The notes beneath the pieces are model-generated. The model had not been told where the DNA came from. It saw only the letters and a program-made list of their open reading frames with translations, and ran no database searches. Positions 11,835 through 23,450 of a DNA stretch of 64,000 nt are shown here, piece after piece. The DNA is taken from assembly GCF_043290135.1 (NCBI RefSeq), contig NC_134707.1:75078508-75142507 (forward strand), in the 5' to 3' direction. Numbering within the stretch: position 1 is the stretch's first letter; each line of letters opens with the position of its first letter. Origin of the DNA: Rhipicephalus microplus (Eukaryota > Arthropoda > Arachnida > Ixodida > Ixodidae). Position numbers and translations under genes: made by a program.

Positions 11835-13400
11835 ACGGGAAGGAGGAGGAGGAAGAATGAAAGAAATGAAAAGCAAGGAGGTCAACAAGACGCATGTCTG
11901 GTTTGCTACCCTGCACAGATGGAAGGGGTGAATGGATTAAAAGGCATGGAAAAGGGGAAGTGAAAAGCAACGTGTGGGTAAATTTGACCTTGTCTATAGG
12001 ACGCTTATAAGGCGTCCAGTAGTCCGGTGGTCTTTAGAAAACCTAGCAATGCTCGCGTCGCTTTTTTGGCCGGCGACGCGTAGGGCCATGAACCACAAAT
12101 CTTCTCTTGGGAGTTAGGTCTACTGTCCAGTTTATGTGAAGTTTCGTGTAGCAAGTTGCGTTCGCTCGCAAAACGATCACATGAACCCACAAGATCTTCT
12201 ATTTTATCGTCAATATTGCACGATTCACATCTGCAGCTTTCCGCCCCTCCTACGCGAAACGAGCACGCCTCTCTGAAAGCTACAACTAACCACAGCCGGC
12301 GCAGAAACTTTGGATCCTGGCGGGTTTGTCCGATAGAACTTGAAGCTTTCTCGATGGATCCAATTTATGTAAGCGGCGGTTCGCGACACTGGGCTCACTC
12401 AGCGAAGTTTCTGACATTGTGTCAGCGAACGAGCGAAGGCCCCTTGCAGCGTCGGTTCTTGGCAAAAGTAAAGGGATTCGGGCGTCCGCGTGGGCGGATC
12501 GGGCAGTGTCATCAGCAAGGTCGTTACCAACAATGCCGCATTGACCCCGTAACCACTGGAACACCACGACATGCCCTTTCAATAATACTTTTTGAAGCAC
12601 TTCTCTGATTTCATATTTCTAGTTGCTGATGCACCCTTTGTCGTATAGTTGTTTGCAAGCTCTGAAAGAATGCCTTAGAGTCATGGAACGGAGACCATTC
12701 TTGAGGCCAGGCTTCCAGGATTTAAAGTATAGCAGCACGTAAGGCGGCAACCTCTGCTGCTGCGAATGTTGTCCAATGGGAAAGTTTGAACTTTATAAAA
12801 CTTTATACATCGGGATGACAACAGCACATTTGGAGCTGTAAGCCGAGGTTGATCCTTGAGTGGAAAGAAATGTGGGTCCTTTAGCAGTATTTTTTGTTGA
12901 GTAGTGACAATGTCGCCTGTCGCAAGGCCACTGTGGAACGACAATTCCAGTTCGCTATTCCCGGAATAGTGAGGCACACCTATGGTGTCTGTAGGCACCA
13001 CGGATGTGACGGTGGTCTTCGTGCTGGAGTGAAGCCCGATGTAAAGCATTCTTTTCGAGCAGAAATAATCATTGAAAACATGGCTTGTGGTCTCTGAAAT
13101 GGTAACACAGCAACATGGTGACCGGGTAATCGGCGGAGGTGTCTTATGTGGGCTATTAAATTGCCAGTGTTGATGTATGTTTGAATCAGATGCTCTTTTG
13201 CGATCATGTTTTGTCTCATAGGTTGAGGTGCAGCTTGGCAATCCTAAGCACACGCGTACTGTTTGTCCTTGCAGACTTTTTGGGTGCGGATATTCGTCTT
13301 GCATGTACTTGCAAATGACGGCAAGCTGCAGCGCAAAAATCTCAAAAACAATGCTGTGTATAGCGGCAGAGTGAGTGAAACTGAGAATGAAGATAAGTTT
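11835..13400 (-). mobile_element. LINE family A, 5'-truncated and decayed copy
   Basis: Same family as the full copy at 19612-24895. The 3' UTR (about 11840-12000) shares the ggaggagg-aggaagaa terminus and a ctggctaccctg-cacag block. The C-terminal segment near 12005-12130 (ATRALLGFLKTTGLLDAL) matches ALKALLHFLRTFGLRDRL of the full copy. The RNase H core (QWLRGQCGIVGNDLADDTAR) lies at 12470-12560. The RT C-terminus (TVRVCLGLPSCTS) lies near 13230-13260 and ends near 13400. Many stops and frameshifts make this older than the full copy. Confidence 0.8.
12005..13400 (-). pseudogene. LINE A ORF2 remnant: RT C-terminus and RNase H
   Basis: On the minus strand from 13400 down, the pieces appear in the expected order but in different frames. 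First comes a post-RT segment ending in TVRVCLGLPSCTS. Next is a frame-shifted stretch with IAHIRHLRRLPGHHVA, equal to MHIRHFTQLPSHHLA in the full copy. After that come the RNase H piece with GNDLADDTARSAH and the C-terminal tail. The usual first RNase H Asp and the RT catalytic YADD are not recognisable. It cannot encode a working protein. Confidence 0.75.
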
Positions 13401-13745
13401 CAATGGGCGCGACTTCACGTGGGCCTAACGTATCTGATTATCAATGGTCGCAAGTAGACGTCCTTCGTTTAGTGTTATTTAATTTGCTCAGTATGAACGC
13501 AAGTCGGTATTCACGGGCGTCAGTAAAAGCAAGTATGAATTCATTGACGAGGGTGAGCAGAAATGGGAATGAACTTGAGTGAATAATTACGAGCGTCAGT
13601 ATAGAATGAGTTTAGTTCAGTGCCAATGATAATGATTTAGGTGAGTAAGGAAGTAAGTCAGTACCCGATGACATTAATTCCAAAGAGAATAAACCTCAGT
13701 GAGCACAAATGAGTGTGCATATAAAAGTGAGTGATTTGTCATTTA
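13401..13745. repeat. Degenerate GTGAGT-type simple repeat, right part
   Basis: gagtgag, gtcagta, aagtgagt and gaatgagt words recur without a fixed period, continuing the array at 11520-11834. Confidence 0.55.
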
Positions 13746-14344
13746 AATAATTGTTGTTGTAGCGTGCCATCACTGTATACACATGTGACATGAATTCCTT
13801 GAAATAAATAGTTTTAGAACACCACAAACCAACATAAAAAAGCTGAGAACCCTTTGTGCAACTGACGGGCTATGCTGGAATGAAATGTTTTCCTAAATAC
13901 CATATATTGCTCCCGGAGTAAGCTGGACTTTGCGCGGCTTCTCTAACGCGCTAGCGTACCCATCGGCCGCCATGGCCACGCCAGGAGAGGCTATTTAATG
14001 CGAGTTTTACAAGCGCCTTCTGTCCCTAAATACTCAGATAAACACATGCGATTGAGAATGCCCGATCGCGTGCAGAAGCCGTCTGCGTTGAGATCTCATT
14101 TATCACATGGTATCAAAACACCCTACGTATCTGCAACACGGTACGTACACTCAATGTGTTTGCTATACTAAAGAGTGCCACCACAGGTGCAGACCAAACC
14201 CTTCAACAGCTAGCAGAAACTAGTTCAGAAGCGTGCGTGGTGGTGGCATCGCCCACGTGCGCCCTAAGTATTCTATGATGAAGAGCCCTCCATCTTCTCG
14301 GTGAGGCGTGTTGAATTGATCTGAATGCTGTGCACGTGTGTGGG
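13746..14344. other. Intergenic, nothing recognised
   Basis: No gene recognised. It contains a GC-richer stretch at about 13930-13995 and a short (GA)n near 14347. Confidence 0.45.
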
Positions 14345-14599
14345 AAAGAGAGAGAGAGTCAACTTCATTGAGCTCGAACATTTGATTATGCGTGCTCGCA
14401 CCATACGGAGTGCTCCCCTATTCTCAGGACTCGTACGTTTCCAGTAATTCCTGGCCCCTGGCCGTCAATGCAAGCTGAGTAGGCTGGGAGGGGCTGGACA
14501 GAAAAGTCTCCGATTGCTCAAAGGATCGGGGTTTGGATGTGATGGGGGCAGGGGAAGTGGGGCATTACTAAAGTCCTTACACTCGTATATTATCTACGC

Positions 14600-16905
14600 C
14601 AGAGTGCCTCGTTTCCTTTTGCAGAAAGGGCAGATCATCACGTGCTCAGCCGGATACATGCAGTGTAACAGAACAGGATGCGTTGACGATCCCGCGTGTG
14701 TACGCTGCAGGATCGTTTGCTGTTACCTCGCTAGTTGCGGGTGCGGTTCAGGAAATTTACGCCTTGCTTCTTCGTACACCTGAGTAATCTCTTTAGAGCT
14801 CGTTGCGGGGTGTGGTAGCTCAGCAGGCTCAGCCTCAGCCTGAATGGACAGTTCTTGGGCGTGGTGGTCGGCGAGGGCGTTCTCTTTCACCTTCGAGTGA
14901 GCCGAGACCATAATAAGATCGAAAGCATGTTCCGGTGGCTTGTGCTAAGAGAGAATGGTGCAGGCCGCGAGATAGATCACACCCCTTTAGAAGCTTCTGT
15001 ATACTCACTTTGAATCTGTGACCACCGTTTCTACGCTTGGTTTTACGAGTGAGAGCGCCACTGCCACTTCTTCCGCGGCGGCTAGTTCGGTCGTCCTCAT
15101 GAGCGACCGATCTGCGAGCTTCTTGTCTACTAGATCTTTTAGTTGAATAATAACGTATCGGGTACCTAAGTGTTGCCGCAACCTATACATGGTTGCAGGC
15201 ATTTGGTTCCTTTCTTCCAAATATTTTTATAGTTTGCGAAGAACCATACGTTGTATCACTTTCCCCATGCGCCACGTGAGGGAGATGACCAGCGTGTTTT
15301 TGATCGCCAATGCTTTGCTGTGTTTTGGGATGAATCAAACCTCGGCCTCTTTCCATTCTTCTGGCAAGTTCTTGCAGGTTTCAGTGATGTGCCCCAGGAG
15401 GCATGAGCCACCACTTAACTTATCTTTCCAGTAACGCACGTAATCGCGTCCCTCCCGAGAGCTCTCTTTCTGTTGCTTTCATCAAAAGCCGACCACAGTT
15501 ACGTCATGGTGATCGGTCTATCCAGCTTTTTGTTTTCGGGACTTTCATACCCGTCAGCCGTAGGGTATTCACCTTGCTCAGTCTTGAGGTATTTTTCTTT
15601 CAGGCCTTCCAGTAGTTTGTGGCCATCTCACTTGTATGTGTTGAGGTCCTTGGTGAGGTTACGGTGGGCTGCGGTCTTACTGCTCAGCAAATCGATTAGG
15701 TGTATGAGTAGGCACCATGTCTTTTGTGCCGACAGCCTGCCATGCAAGCCATCCTAAGTGCTCAGCCAGGTCTCTCGGTATAGGTTGGCCGCGTACTGAC
15801 TGATCTCGTCCTTGAGGATGGCGATACGTTTTACCAGGTTCTTGTTGTGGCGCTGGCGGTTCCACTTCCGCGGTAGCGAGTGCCGGGCCGCCTACATATG
15901 TGCCAACCTGGCGTCCACGAAATGTCTTTGCACCGTTTTTGTTATTTCTTGCCTAAACTTATCGAGTGCATTTTTCTGACATCTTGCCAATAAGTGTACG
16001 GGTGCTTTTTATCGCCTTTATTAACATTCAATGAAGTGTCTTCTGCTTGTAGCGTGTATTTTCGCAATTTGTCCTAGTCCGTTACACGTGCCGTCACCAC
16101 CACGATGCGGGGTTGGGGTCTCTTAATGCTAATGCTGATCACGCTGTGGTCAGAGCCCAGATGCATGCTTTCGTCCCTCCAGGTCACGTTCAGTGCCCCC
16201 GATAGCTACGACAAGTCTAGTGTAGTATCTCTACTGGTACTGTTGCCCCTTCTGGTGGCTGTGTCAGGCTCGCTTAACAGGGTCATCTCATGATCTTCTA
16301 AGGCCTTGGCTAGAGATTTCTCCCTCTTCGATAGGTACTTGCATCTCCAGATTTTGTGGAGGAGACGTTGAAGTCGCCTAGGATCAGCAGTGGCGTGCTC
16401 CCCGCAAACTTTCTGCTTGCCTAATCACTCGATCAAAATCGTACACTCTCTTTGACGGGTGGCAGGCAGTATGGACTCGTGACGTATATATTTCCCATGT
16501 TGCCAATTGTTCTTGCGGGAATCTCAACTAGCCCCGCCGCGGTGGTCTAGTGGCTAAGGTACCCGGCTGCTGACCCGCAGGTGTGCGGGTTGAAATCCCG
16601 GCTGCGGCGGCTGCATTTCCGATGGAGGCGGAAATGTTGTAGGCCGGTGTGCTCGGATTTCGGTGCACGTTAAAGAACCCCAGGTGGTCTAAATTTCCAG
16701 AGCCCTCCACTACGGCGTCTCTCATAATCATATCATGGATTTGGGACGTTAAACCCCACATATCAATCAATCAATCTCAACTAACGAGTGCTCGCATCTG
16801 CCCTGCGCCGTGAAGCGTTGAGCTGCCACCACATTTCTGCGAACAAACACCACCGTCCCTTGCTCTGTATGTACATGCGTAGGTGGCATTACTGCTTTGG
16901 TGGTG
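14600..16905 (-). pseudogene. LINE C ORF2 pseudogene
   Basis: Key pieces on the minus strand: QGTVVFVRRNVVAAQRF (near 16840), then NIYVTSPYCLPP (near 16480), and the endonuclease motif LGDFN at about 16367-16381. The linker has DEISQYAANLYRETWLSTL (near 15790). RNase H contains TELAAAEEVAVALSLVK and VVTDSK (15005-15100), which carry the catalytic Glu and second Asp, and HSKVKENALADHHA (about 14850-14900), with the final Asp. Multiple stops and frameshifts occur. I did not find an RT YADD motif, so the RT core is probably deleted or too decayed. Family relationships to LINE A and B are within the EN-RT-RNase H type, but it is not the same family. Confidence 0.65.
16531..16772 (+). mobile_element. 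Ruka SINE inserted in LINE C, with target-site duplication
   Basis: Well-preserved copy with A box tggtctagtgg (16543-16553), B box ggttgaaatcc (16588-16598), the ctgcatttccgatggaggcggaaatg body and the tail ggacgttaaaccccacatatc plus (AATC)n. The 11-bp duplication aatctcaacta lies at 16520-16530 and 16773-16783. Taking out the SINE and one duplicate rejoins the LINE C endonuclease frame. Confidence 0.97.
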
Positions 16906-16918
16906 GTATACCACCACC
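16899..16918. repeat. Perfect 20-bp palindrome
   Basis: ggtggtggta followed directly by taccaccacc, with no spacer, near the 5' limit of LINE C. Confidence 0.9.
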
Positions 16919-18143
16919 GAGACAGTAACGCCAATTACTCTATAGAATAACTGTATATGCTGCCTTTAGGTCTCTTAAGGCGCATTGACGGTTACTCTAG
17001 GTGGTGGAAAAAATTAGAAGCCGCATAGTGAAGCACGAAAATGTTGCACAACTGTAACTATGGCCTAAAAACACCTTTTCATAGGTGAGCGTGACAAGGG
17101 CAGCCCAGTAATCACAGAGCCTTTAACAAAATAGCACATCAAATAACAACACAATGGAGGCATAGCAGAAGAGCAGCTCGAGTTTTGCTGCAGGTTCCAC
17201 AATGGGTGAAACAAGGGAATGTTTGCTTTTTGGTCCGTATATACGCACTCTAAGCAAAAACTATCTGACTTTGGGGTTTCTACAGCTCATGACTTTTGAA
17301 AACTTTGTAGCGACCTCGTCTTGGAGTAAAAGGTGGTACAGGACATAGCTTTACCACTGTATAACTTTGAGTTACGTAGTAAAAGCATGTCGAAATTCAG
17401 TTTTACCTCGTGCGCCGTTTTCTTACACGTGATTTTTAACCTGCGTTTCCGGGTTTTCTACCACGTGAGTGCAAGCTGCTGCTGCTTCAGTTGCTTTTGC
17501 CCCATACCCATCCCCCGCCCTATTGTCACGAGTGACGCTATAAGTGAATTGCGAATGCATGCGAGGACCACAAATCTAAATTTTTTCGAAGTTGGTAAGG
17601 AACCATCGCACCTCGTGGCTGACCTCGACTCAATTCACTTTCACTGGGAGTGGGAACACCATAAACACAACGAGCGAGGAAATCATTCCGTGAAAGAAGA
17701 AAAGAGCCTTCTCCAAGAAAAAAAGACTGATGGAAAGTTTTCTTGCTCATTTTCGCACATCGTTGGCTTTTACTGCCGGGTGACCCTAGAGACAGGTGGT
17801 GTAAAACGCTCGTGTGGTTTGTTTGGTTGAGCTGATTTAGTCATTCCAGCATCGCAGGTGGTGCCACGCAGCATTTTTCCGAACCTGGCACCGGTTTCCT
17901 CCGAACCTGGCACACGGTGATAAGTCTGCGACGCAGTTCGGTCTTGCGGTGTTCATAAGCGCTGAATATTTTTCATTCCAACATCTATGCATCTCTTCAG
18001 TGAGACCAAGTGTGGCCTGCAGCCAAACAAGAGAGCCTGACGTGCTTTGCTGTCTGAGACGCGCTCCTGAGCACCGCCTCGTCCACCATTTTCACTTAGC
18101 TTCGCGCCGCCTTAAGTATCTAGAATGATCAATTAGAGCTCGC
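16919..18143. other. Intergenic; unrecognised 165-codon frame
   Basis: A plus-strand frame at 17333-17830 stays open for 165 codons. It has no domain I recognise, no clear splice signals and ordinary composition, so I do not call it a gene. Nothing else was recognised. Confidence 0.4.
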
Positions 18144-18560
18144 GTGCTTCTTACATCATCGAGTGACCATGCATTTCCAAGCGCGAGCCTGCGAACCTCT
18201 ACGTCGCGGATACCTGGCTTCCTTGCTGAAGCAGGAAGAGCTGGTAGCGGTAACAAAATCAAGCTGGTGTCATCGCCCGTGGTTGCTTCCTGGAGAGTGG
18301 CCAGTTACAACTTCGAAGCGATAAACAAGAGGCTTTACTATGTAGTTGGCGGCGAGTCGGCCAGTTTACTGTGCGAGTGCGTTGCCGGGGCAGGTGAAAG
18401 AATCGTCGCATTTACTTTGTTTCACAAAAGACGATATCTGCTGGAGTAAAGTGCCGCCCGAATTGTCCGATCCATGTGCCAGCCGTTGTCAAATATCTCG
18501 CGCGAAGGCGAGCACCGATACGCGGCAGGCCGAACAAACGAGCGGCTGCCTGTGAGCGCA
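18144..18560 (+). pseudogene. Possible degenerate SWIM-type zinc-finger fragment
   Basis: The plus-strand frame encodes VSSPVVASWRVASYNF, then YYVVGGESASLLCECVAGAGERI. This resembles the stretch of arthropod SWIM-domain proteins that ends in a CxC...CxH zinc site, but here only the CxC half is present, and where the CxH should follow the residues are FTLFH. A second frame (18346-18555) continues with WSKVPPELSDPC. It may be an eroded transposon-linked gene or chance. The resemblance is from memory and weak. Confidence 0.3.
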
Positions 18561-19598
18561 GGTGAAAAACCCGATGGTGGTCCACCTCTTTCGTTGGAGA
18601 TATAAACATACGCGAACATCGCCCCATAAGACGCCGGAGACAGTGGACAAGTATTTGTCATTTGTGTCTGAATGGACAATGAAATTCCTACCCAAGATTT
18701 GTTCTGTGATCGCCAGCTGTCTTTAATTGCATAGCCATGCTTCTCGGAAAGGCCTACTACGCCATCGGTAAAGACGTGGCACCCCTGTTCTAGGCCCGTT
18801 GTCCTGAATACGTGCTGCTACTGTGTTTGTGCACCACCGCTCAATTAAAATGATTGATCTGCCGTCATATGTGTGTGCATAGGTATATTTTGTGGGCTTG
18901 TTCATCAGCGCAGCTAAGACCAGTGAGGCCAATAGGTTGGTGTGACAGCTAATTATCGGATAATCAAAAAAGCTGAGATCGGGTGGGTTTATGATAAAAG
19001 TCGATGTGACTCGTGATGACTTGCAGCCCACCATAAGTTTATGCTTGCTCTTTGGACCATTATTGCTTGTCGATGCAAAAGATTAGCCTTCCTGTCGGCA
19101 CTGCATGGCAGGCCAAATACCGTGCCTGTATATACTGGATTATCGAAGTGCAGTCGGGTAATGCGTGTAGTCTGTTCAAGTGGTGTTTTATTTTGCATTT
19201 GTTGTGTGCGCGTGTTTTTGCATGTTAATCTTTGTGACATCAATTTTGCCATCACTTGTTATTTATTTGAATCGCCAACTCTCCGTACGAATACACCAGT
19301 CAACTTTTTTTTACTTCCTGAAATAACCCTCACAATAATACTAAAACCTTGTGAATGCAGTAAAAAATGACTCTCTTTACACTCGCTCAAAACTTCAGTG
19401 GAGTAAAAGATCACTACCCTTCCCACATTGAAAAAATCAGCACGAGAGTCAATTTTTACTTCTACTTGTAAGTGGTACACAAAACATAAAATGTAGTGCG
19501 CTAGAGGTCAAGTGTTTCACTCATTTTTTCAGGTTATTTCAGGTTATTTATGTTTAATGTGAGGGGACGACTGTACGGTTATCTCGCTACGTCGCTCG
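18561..19598. other. Intergenic, nothing recognised
   Basis: No gene or repeat recognised. Confidence 0.45.
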
Positions 19599-19611
19599 CC
19601 TTGTCACCCAG
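19599..19611. repeat. Target-site duplication, left copy
   Basis: ccttgtcacccag here is identical to 24896-24908 and directly abuts both ends of the full-length LINE A. Confidence 0.9.
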
Positions 19612-19799
19612 GAGGAAGAGGAGGAAGAAAGTTTAGGCGGAAAGACAGGGAGGTTAACCAGTTTTTAGACCGGCTGGCTACCCTGTGCTGGGGAAAGGGG
19701 TGAGGGGGATGAAAGATGTTAAAAAGAAATGTTGCGAAGAGAAGGAGAAATTACAAAAAATTGTGACAGAGGAAAGGCAACATCAAAGAGTATAAGATA

Positions 19800-22700
19800 C
19801 TAAAGTCTGTCTCTGAGGCCAAATGTCCGCAAAAAGTGCAGCAAAGCTTTCAAAGCCTTCTGGGCTGAGGATGGACTCGGCCAATGACCCAGAATCCTTT
19901 CTTCCGACAAAGGCCGATCGTATAGTCTATCCAGAGCTGCAGTGAGTTCTTGTCTTTGCGCGTTGAAATGGGTGCACTCACACGTGTTGGTTTCTTCGCA
20001 ACTGCAGCAAGTGCATGTAGGAGAGATGGCCATTCCAATGAGATAAGAGTTTGCGTTCGTGAAGGCTACTCCAAGCCACAGGTGGCATAGAAGAGTCTCC
20101 TCAGCTCGAGAAATCCCTGATGGAAGACGAAGCTGTAGATCGGGATCCAAGTTATGCAGGCGCGCGTTTGTGAAGTCTGTTGAGTTCCACTGTACCAGTT
20201 TGAGGTCACGTGCAAGTGAACGAAGTCTTGTAGCTGCGTCGGTTCTTGAGAACGGGATGGCTGTGTATTGGATACCATCGTGTGCAGATCTAGCGGCCTC
20301 ATCTGCGCAGTCATTGCCATATATACCGCAATGACCTGGTATCCACTGATACACTATGCTGTGCTGTTGTTCGATTGCTTGGTGATAAAGAAGCCTTATT
20401 TCAGCTACTAACTGTTCATTAGGTTCATAGCGGAAGGGTGACATAAGACATTGAAGAGATGCCTTCGAGTCCGAGAAGATAGACCAAATTCCCGAAGGCT
20501 CTTTCACTATGAACTCCAGAGCTGCACGTATGGCTGCAAGTTCTGCAGCTGTCGACGAAATCAAATGCGATGTCATAAATTCGTGATGTGCCTCGCGGGA
20601 ATAACGACCGCTCCTGCAGAGCTTACTAAGACACTGAGCCATCTGTGTAAATGTGAAGGCGTCCGTTGTGCTTCTCTTGCAGGAAAAGTAATGTGGCCTG
20701 TTTCAGGGCTAGGTACGACGACTTTTTTTATTTCGGATGCCAGGAATTGTAAGAAGGGCTTTGAGTGGGTGTAGGCACCATAGTTGTATCGGCAGCTCTG
20801 CTGCACGCGTGAAGTGCAATGGAAGCACTGCGCAATGCTGAGCTACAGTTGCACTGAACGCTGAGTAGGGCCTGGAAGTTCGAAGTGAGGCGAGGTGATG
20901 AGATGGAAGCTGAGTGAAATGTCTTATGTGCATTCTCAAAGCGTCTACGCTGATGTATGCGTTGACTGGATAATCACGCGCAATGATGACTGTCGCTGCT
21001 GTAGACGAACATCTCGGGAGACCAAGGCATATTATCAGGGCTTGGGCTTGGATCGACTGGAGGACGCGCAAGTTTGTTCTTCGGATCTCGCAAAGCACTG
21101 GTAAGCTGCATCGCATATAACCGAGGAACAGAACAGTGTAGAGTTGGAGCATTGCTCGTACCGATGCACCCCACGTTTTTCCAGCAAGAAACCTCAGTAC
21201 GTGGGGATCATGGTGAGCTTAGTTTTCATGTGGACGATGTGAGGGCTCCAGGAGAGGTCGCGATCAACTATGACTCCGTGGAATCGGTGGGTCTTCACGT
21301 AGTTGATCGTGTGTCCGTTGATGTTAATAACATATGGGCTCGTAGCCTTATGCGTGAATGCTATAAGCGAGCATTGCTCTGATGACAGCTCTAGTCGCCG
21401 TTCTTCCAGGTACTTTGTCGCTATTGTAGCCGCTCTCTGAAGCCGGGCACGCAAATGAAGGCGTTTTATGCCTGACGCCCAGATGCAGATGTCATCTGCA
21501 TATATTTATAGATGGACAGATTCTGGAAGTGCGTCAACCAGGTCGAGTAGCGCTAGATTGAAAAGTGTGGGGCTAAGAACACCACCTTGAGGCACACCTC
21601 GACGGTTGCAATGGTGCGTTGTTGTGCCATTCTCCGTCTGTACAAAAAAAGTTCTGCCTTTCAGATAGCTGTGGATCCATTGGTAAACCCGACCACCTTG
21701 TCCAACATTTTCCATGACATCCAGAATGGCTTCATGTGATACGTTATCGTATGCACCTTTCACGTCCAAAATCAACGCCGCAGATAAACGTTTCAGTCTT
21801 TTTTGATGCTTAATAGATGAGACCAGGTCTATAACGTTATCATTGCGGACTACCCATGCCGAAAACCCGTCATAGCATTAGGGTATACCTCGTGGCGCTC
21901 CAGGTACCACTCTAGGCGAGTCAAAATCATCCTTTCCATCACTTTCCCGAAACAGCTGGTTAGCGCGATGGGGCAATAGGTTATCATGTGCAGAGGAGAT
22001 TTACCTGGTTTAAGCACAGGGATGAGGCAGCTGGATTTCCATGAATGAGGGATAAATCCGCTGCTCCACGAGTCGTTGTACACGGATAGAAGGGCCCGTC
22101 GAGCTGCTTCTCCGAGGTTGCAAAGAGCCATGTACGTGATCCCATCCGGACCAGGCGATGAAGATCGTTTGCATGCCGTCAAGGCCGCTTGTAGTTCCTC
22201 CAAAGAGAAAAAGGTGTCCATTGTTGAATCTCTGGAAACTGGAGCGTTTTCTAGGTGGCGCGTGGTGCACGTGCACGCATGACCAGCAACTTTCATGCAG
22301 AAATCTTCTGCTACTTCAATTTCGGTGCGGCCTTGGTGGAGAGAAAGACACTTGAAGGGGCGATGTTGATGTGGCGATGTTCGTAGGCCACGGACAATCC
22401 TCCATGTCTGTGTCAAAGGCCTATGTGGATCCAAAGATTCGCACAGATATTTCCAGCGAAAGGATTGAAGTGAAATGATTCGCTGAATTTTTTTCTGTAG
22501 GCGCCTTGCCTCCCTCAAGTCGTGAATGGACTTAGTGCGCCTATATCTTCTTTCTGCGCGACGACGGATCGCTCTGAGCCGTTCTGATTCCGCTTGATGT
22601 TGACAATATTCTGAAGTATGTTGAATATGATAGGTCGCTTCTTGAGTAGCACCTCTATTCATATCCTCGAGGGTGTCAAGAGGAGGAGCTTTATTTTCTT

Positions 22701-23450
22701 GACATTTTTTTTCCTTCAGTGACCTGAACCTTGTCCAGTCGATGTGAGTCGAAGTGTCGTAGTTTGGCAATTTTTCCAGGCCTCGATCATAAGTTGGTAT
22801 GTGGTCACTTCCATGAGTTTCATAGTCTGCGAACCACTTGACCTTTCCATTTAGGCTTCGTGACACAAATGTCAAGTCAAGGCAGCAGCTGTATGTCGTT
22901 CCCCGTAGAAACGTTGGGCTTCCGTCGTTTACACAAAGCAGCTGCTGCTCCAGAGCAAAGAATACTTGCCTTCCGCGACTGTCTGTATTCTGACTTCCTC
23001 ATAGTGGGTGGTGAGCGTTGAAATCTCCGGTGATGATCCATGGTCCAGGTGTGGCTGTTAACAGTGCACGTAGTCTTTCAGGTTCAAAACGGTTTGAAGG
23101 TGATATATATGCACCCACAAGCGTGAAATTGAGGTCTCTACGTTTAACTGTCAAGCAGATATACTGGTTATCATCATGAGGTGCTACACGGTGCTCGATA
23201 TAGGTAAGGTCACATCTGATATATACAATGACTTTACTCTGTTCGTTGCAGGTAGCGGACTTGAAGGCTTCGTACCTGGATAGTCGTATTGCATTGTGTA
23301 GCCATGGCTCACAGATTACAATAATTAAAAACTGGTTTTAAACACAAATTCTCAGATATCAGAAATGCGGGGCTTGAGGCCTCGGGCATTCCACTGAAAT
23401 ATCGAAGCTCCCTTGACCTCTTTACGAAAGGCTTGTGGAGGCGGAGCCAT
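19800..23450 (-). pseudogene. LINE A ORF2: endonuclease, RT and RNase H, broken
   Basis: The ATG at 23450 overlaps the ORF1 end. The endonuclease begins IFQWNARGLKPR. It has a frameshift near 23340, the motif GDFNAHHPL followed by TGA (22999-23001) where Trp is expected, and the terminal GSDHIP at about 22810. The RT includes SSSPGPDGITY, a frameshift at about 21855, GAYDNV, RRGVPQGGVLSPTLF, a TAA at 21506-21508, and an intact YADD at 21491-21502. A further frameshift lies near 21200. RNase H keeps TDGS, STAAELAAI, FSDSKASL and GNDCADEAAR, the four acidic positions, with a frameshift after the first. A Cys-rich CTCCSCEE segment follows. The catalytic residues survive, so decay is recent. Confidence 0.88.

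Larger units (their letters stand above)
14345..16910 (-). mobile_element. LINE family C (endonuclease-RT-RNase H), decayed
   Basis: Minus-strand order: endonuclease (about 16905-16300, interrupted by a Ruka SINE), endonuclease-RT linker (about 15900-15680), RT fragments (about 15450-15230), RNase H (about 15220-14720), a C-terminal zinc-finger-like CPFCKRK segment (about 14610), and a 3' UTR running to a (GA)n-flanked end near 14345. No ORF1 was recognised upstream, so it is probably 5'-truncated near 16910. Confidence 0.7.

Noticed and set aside
16543..16600. Functional tRNA gene at the head of the Ruka copies
   Set aside because: The A and B boxes belong to SINE heads. The stems do not close as a cloverleaf, and identical bodies and tails follow in all copies.
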